A DNA stretch of 10,121 nucleotides from contig JAAAUF010000984.1 of the NCBI GenBank assembly GCA_015499985.1, forward strand, positions 245 through 10,365, written 5' to 3'. Each line of letters starts with the position of its first letter. The stretch's first letter is position 1. The notes under the pieces are model-generated. The model searched no databases. It was not told the DNA's origin and worked only from the letters and a program-made list of their open reading frames with translations. The stretch comes from Haplosporangium gracile. Taxonomy: Eukaryota > Mortierellomycota > Mortierellomycetes > Mortierellales > Mortierellaceae. The position numbers and the translations under genes are program-made. Positions 8,801 to 10,121 of this stretch are shown piece after piece.

Positions 8801-10058
8801 CCAAGAAAGTCGAGTGTGGAACGGTCGCCAATGGTGATAGCCAGACAAGTACAACCACCAGACAGCCCCTTCGATGTCCTGTTGACGCCCACCAGCTCAC
8901 ATAGGAAAACCCCCAAGGCAGACCAGCTATCGTCAAGTCAAAAACGACGGAGTCGCCCTACATCCACGAGTGACGAGGAGAGCGACACGCCTCCCATTCG
9001 CCCTACCACTCCTGAACTCCCGAGGAGGACGGCGGTGATGCAGTATTTTGAGAAGCTACCGTCAACCCCAACTAAGGATGTGAATGGGAGAAAGAGCGAG
9101 CTTGATGGTGTCAAGAGTCAGGGGTTGACAAGTCCAAAGACGAGCCCTAGGATTGGAGACGACTTGAAGCTCCCTTCACCCAGACGTAAGAGAATCCGCA
9201 CCATTGCCGAAATGATTTCCCTCTCCGACGATGACTATCCTTCTCTAGGTAAGACTCCTGTCCTTTTGATTATTTCGATCAAGGTTATCGCGCTGACTAT
9301 CTGAACGGTAAATTTGAGCTGGTTTCCAATTATTTTTTCCACTCATTCGATAACTTCTTCTTGGGAAAAAAAAAATAGGCGCAGCAAAGGAGGGAGAAGA
9401 TTTGTGTCCATACTGTGGGGACGTTTTGCCGACTGAGAAGTCAGCGCGGTTAAAGTCTTCACTCGTAAAGATTTTAGCCAGACAGGAGGACCGGATTCAA
9501 GCTCAGCAGGATCTTTTGAGGCGAGAGCGAATGAAGGATGAACACTTTGACGACGCGCTTGAGCTTGAAGCAGTAGAGGGCCTGGGTCCCTCAATCACGA
9601 CCGCCGGCGCAGTGGCGACTCCTAAGAAGCCATGGGTGCCTCGGCCAAGGAAACTGGAGCGACTAAGAGTCGTCCCGACACAGATTGACTTGACGACTGA
9701 TGCCTCTGGAGCCGGTGATGAAGCGGTCGGTGCTGGCAGCGCGTTTTTTGCAGAGAAGGAAGATGAGCTGCAACAGAGACTGTTTAGCAAGATCACTGCG
9801 GTGGAGAAATTCGAGTTTTGTCGGATCCATGTGGCAGAAGAGAAAATCATCCCTGCGGGACTGGAGCGCAATTACCCGCTTCTTATTCGATTTGATGAGT
9901 TGCCGGAAAGGATACGAAAGATGGAGCCTGAACTTTTGGGGATCATTTGTGGGACGGTCGCAAGTCCGTACTTGGATCGGGCGCTTGCGAATTATCGCAA
10001 GTTAGGCCATGGTGCTCGGAATCCCCAAGCCGTTCTTGCTGGTGTTCAAATGACCCTT
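5876..10058 (+). CDS. Gene B: RTC4-like domain protein with long disordered N-terminus (3' partial)
   Basis: The coding sequence joins 5876-9248 and 9379-10058 and continues past the window: 1351 aa so far. The ATG is fixed by an in-frame TGA at 5852-5854 and the ATG-free leader. The C-terminal part (about residues 1125-1351) matches the RTC4-like domain as I know it: CPYC (1134-1137), a basic/coiled stretch, then FCRIHVAEEKIIPAG (1271-1285), a YPLLIRFDELPERI-type segment and ELLGIICG. Yeast Rtc4 was named from a screen on telomere capping (cdc13-1 suppression); its biochemical role is not established. The first 1100 residues are disordered and charged: an acidic run (261-275), a helical patch (329-366), a Glu/Arg-rich coiled-coil-like segment (about 415-450), seven Gln (622-628), many acidic Ser clusters (SDDxD type), RRSS/RKSS basophilic sites and an NPF tripeptide in the segment encoded near 8177. 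Yeast Rtc4 is only about 400 aa, so this N-terminus is unusually long. Nuclear location is inferred. Confidence 0.85.
7508..7564 (+). repeat. Degenerate internal protein repeat, copy 1 (KSEVK...LP.D)
   Basis: Residues 545-563 of gene B read EKKKSEVKVPRRSSFLPSD. They share 10 of 19 positions without gaps with residues 597-615 (bases 7664-7720). Both follow a Ser-Pro-Arg and end in an acidic patch. Low-complexity sequence can match by chance, but the KSEVK core and the spaced L-P-x-D are specific. Confidence 0.5.
7664..7720 (+). repeat. Degenerate internal protein repeat, copy 2
   Basis: Residues 597-615 of gene B read EERKSEVKSRKALSLLPVD, the partner of the copy 52 residues upstream. The codons for the shared residues differ at several third positions, so if this is a duplication it is old rather than recent. 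Confidence 0.5.
7739..7759 (+). repeat. CAG microsatellite (poly-Gln) in gene B
   Basis: One CAA and six CAG codons encode seven Gln (residues 622-628), just after the second KSEVK repeat. The run is short and slippage-prone. Confidence 0.8.
9249..9378 (+). other. Intron 1 of gene B (phase 1, 130 nt)
   Basis: The donor GTAAGA follows TCTCTAG (exon ends at 9248) and the acceptor is TAG ending at 9378. Splicing restores the frame into the RTC4-like region with a Gly codon split across the junction. Branch candidates are GCTGAC (9292-9297) and GATAAC (about 9349-9354). The acceptor is odd: ten A (9366-9375) sit directly before TAG instead of a pyrimidine tract, which lies a little upstream. A second AG at 9383-9384 (TAGGCGCAG) would remove two codons and keep the frame. 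Confidence 0.82.
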
Positions 10059-10121
10059 GTAAGTAACAATTTTTTTTCTTCTTTTTTTTTTTTTGTGTGT
10101 GTCATGTAACTAACAATGCTT
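10059..10121 (+). other. Start of intron 2 of gene B (phase 0, runs off the window)
   Basis: A consensus donor GTAAGT (10059-10064) interrupts the frame after a Thr-Leu pair within the RTC4-like domain. It is followed by a long T-rich tract and a TAACTAAC branch-type string (about 10107-10115). No AG acceptor appears before base 10121. Unspliced reading ends within about 50 bases. The next exon should carry the rest of the domain. Confidence 0.78.

Overview
The window looks like nuclear DNA of a filamentous or zygosporic fungus. Evidence: two long spliced plus-strand genes with GT(A)AGN donors, yeast-like branch sites (TACTAAC, CTAAC), introns of about 130-200 nt, pyrimidine-rich leaders, and a recognisable fungal domain (RTC4-like). 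The very long Ser/Gln-rich proteins and the composition resemble early-diverging fungi such as Mortierellomycotina, but that placement is an impression and no marker gene proves it.

Layout. Bases 1-70 read as the last 22 codons of a plus-strand gene that enters from the left. A gene-poor stretch of about 2.4 kb follows. It holds A/T tracts, a perfect 14-bp inverted repeat (1036-1086), a composite forkhead/E-box-like site (about 1285-1304), a CA/TA microsatellite (1831-1863) and a pyrimidine-rich, ATG-free leader (1769-2504). Gene A (2505-5480; two exons, 924 aa) encodes an unrecognised, mostly disordered protein. It has a short folded-looking N-terminus split by a 201-nt intron, then His, Gly/Ala, Ser, Gln and Ala tracts. 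After a 395-bp spacer with a poly(A) signal comes gene B (5876 to beyond the right edge; at least three exons, at least 1351 aa). Gene B has about 1100 residues of charged, disordered N-terminus followed by a C-terminal RTC4-like domain with CPYC and FCRIH motifs.

The genes lie head-to-tail on one strand. Nothing in the sequence shows that they share a pathway. Gene B can be tied to the Rtc4 family (yeast 'restriction of telomere capping' 4, molecular role unclear); gene A cannot be assigned. I found no mobile element, CRISPR array, rRNA, tRNA, secondary-metabolite or defence system here.
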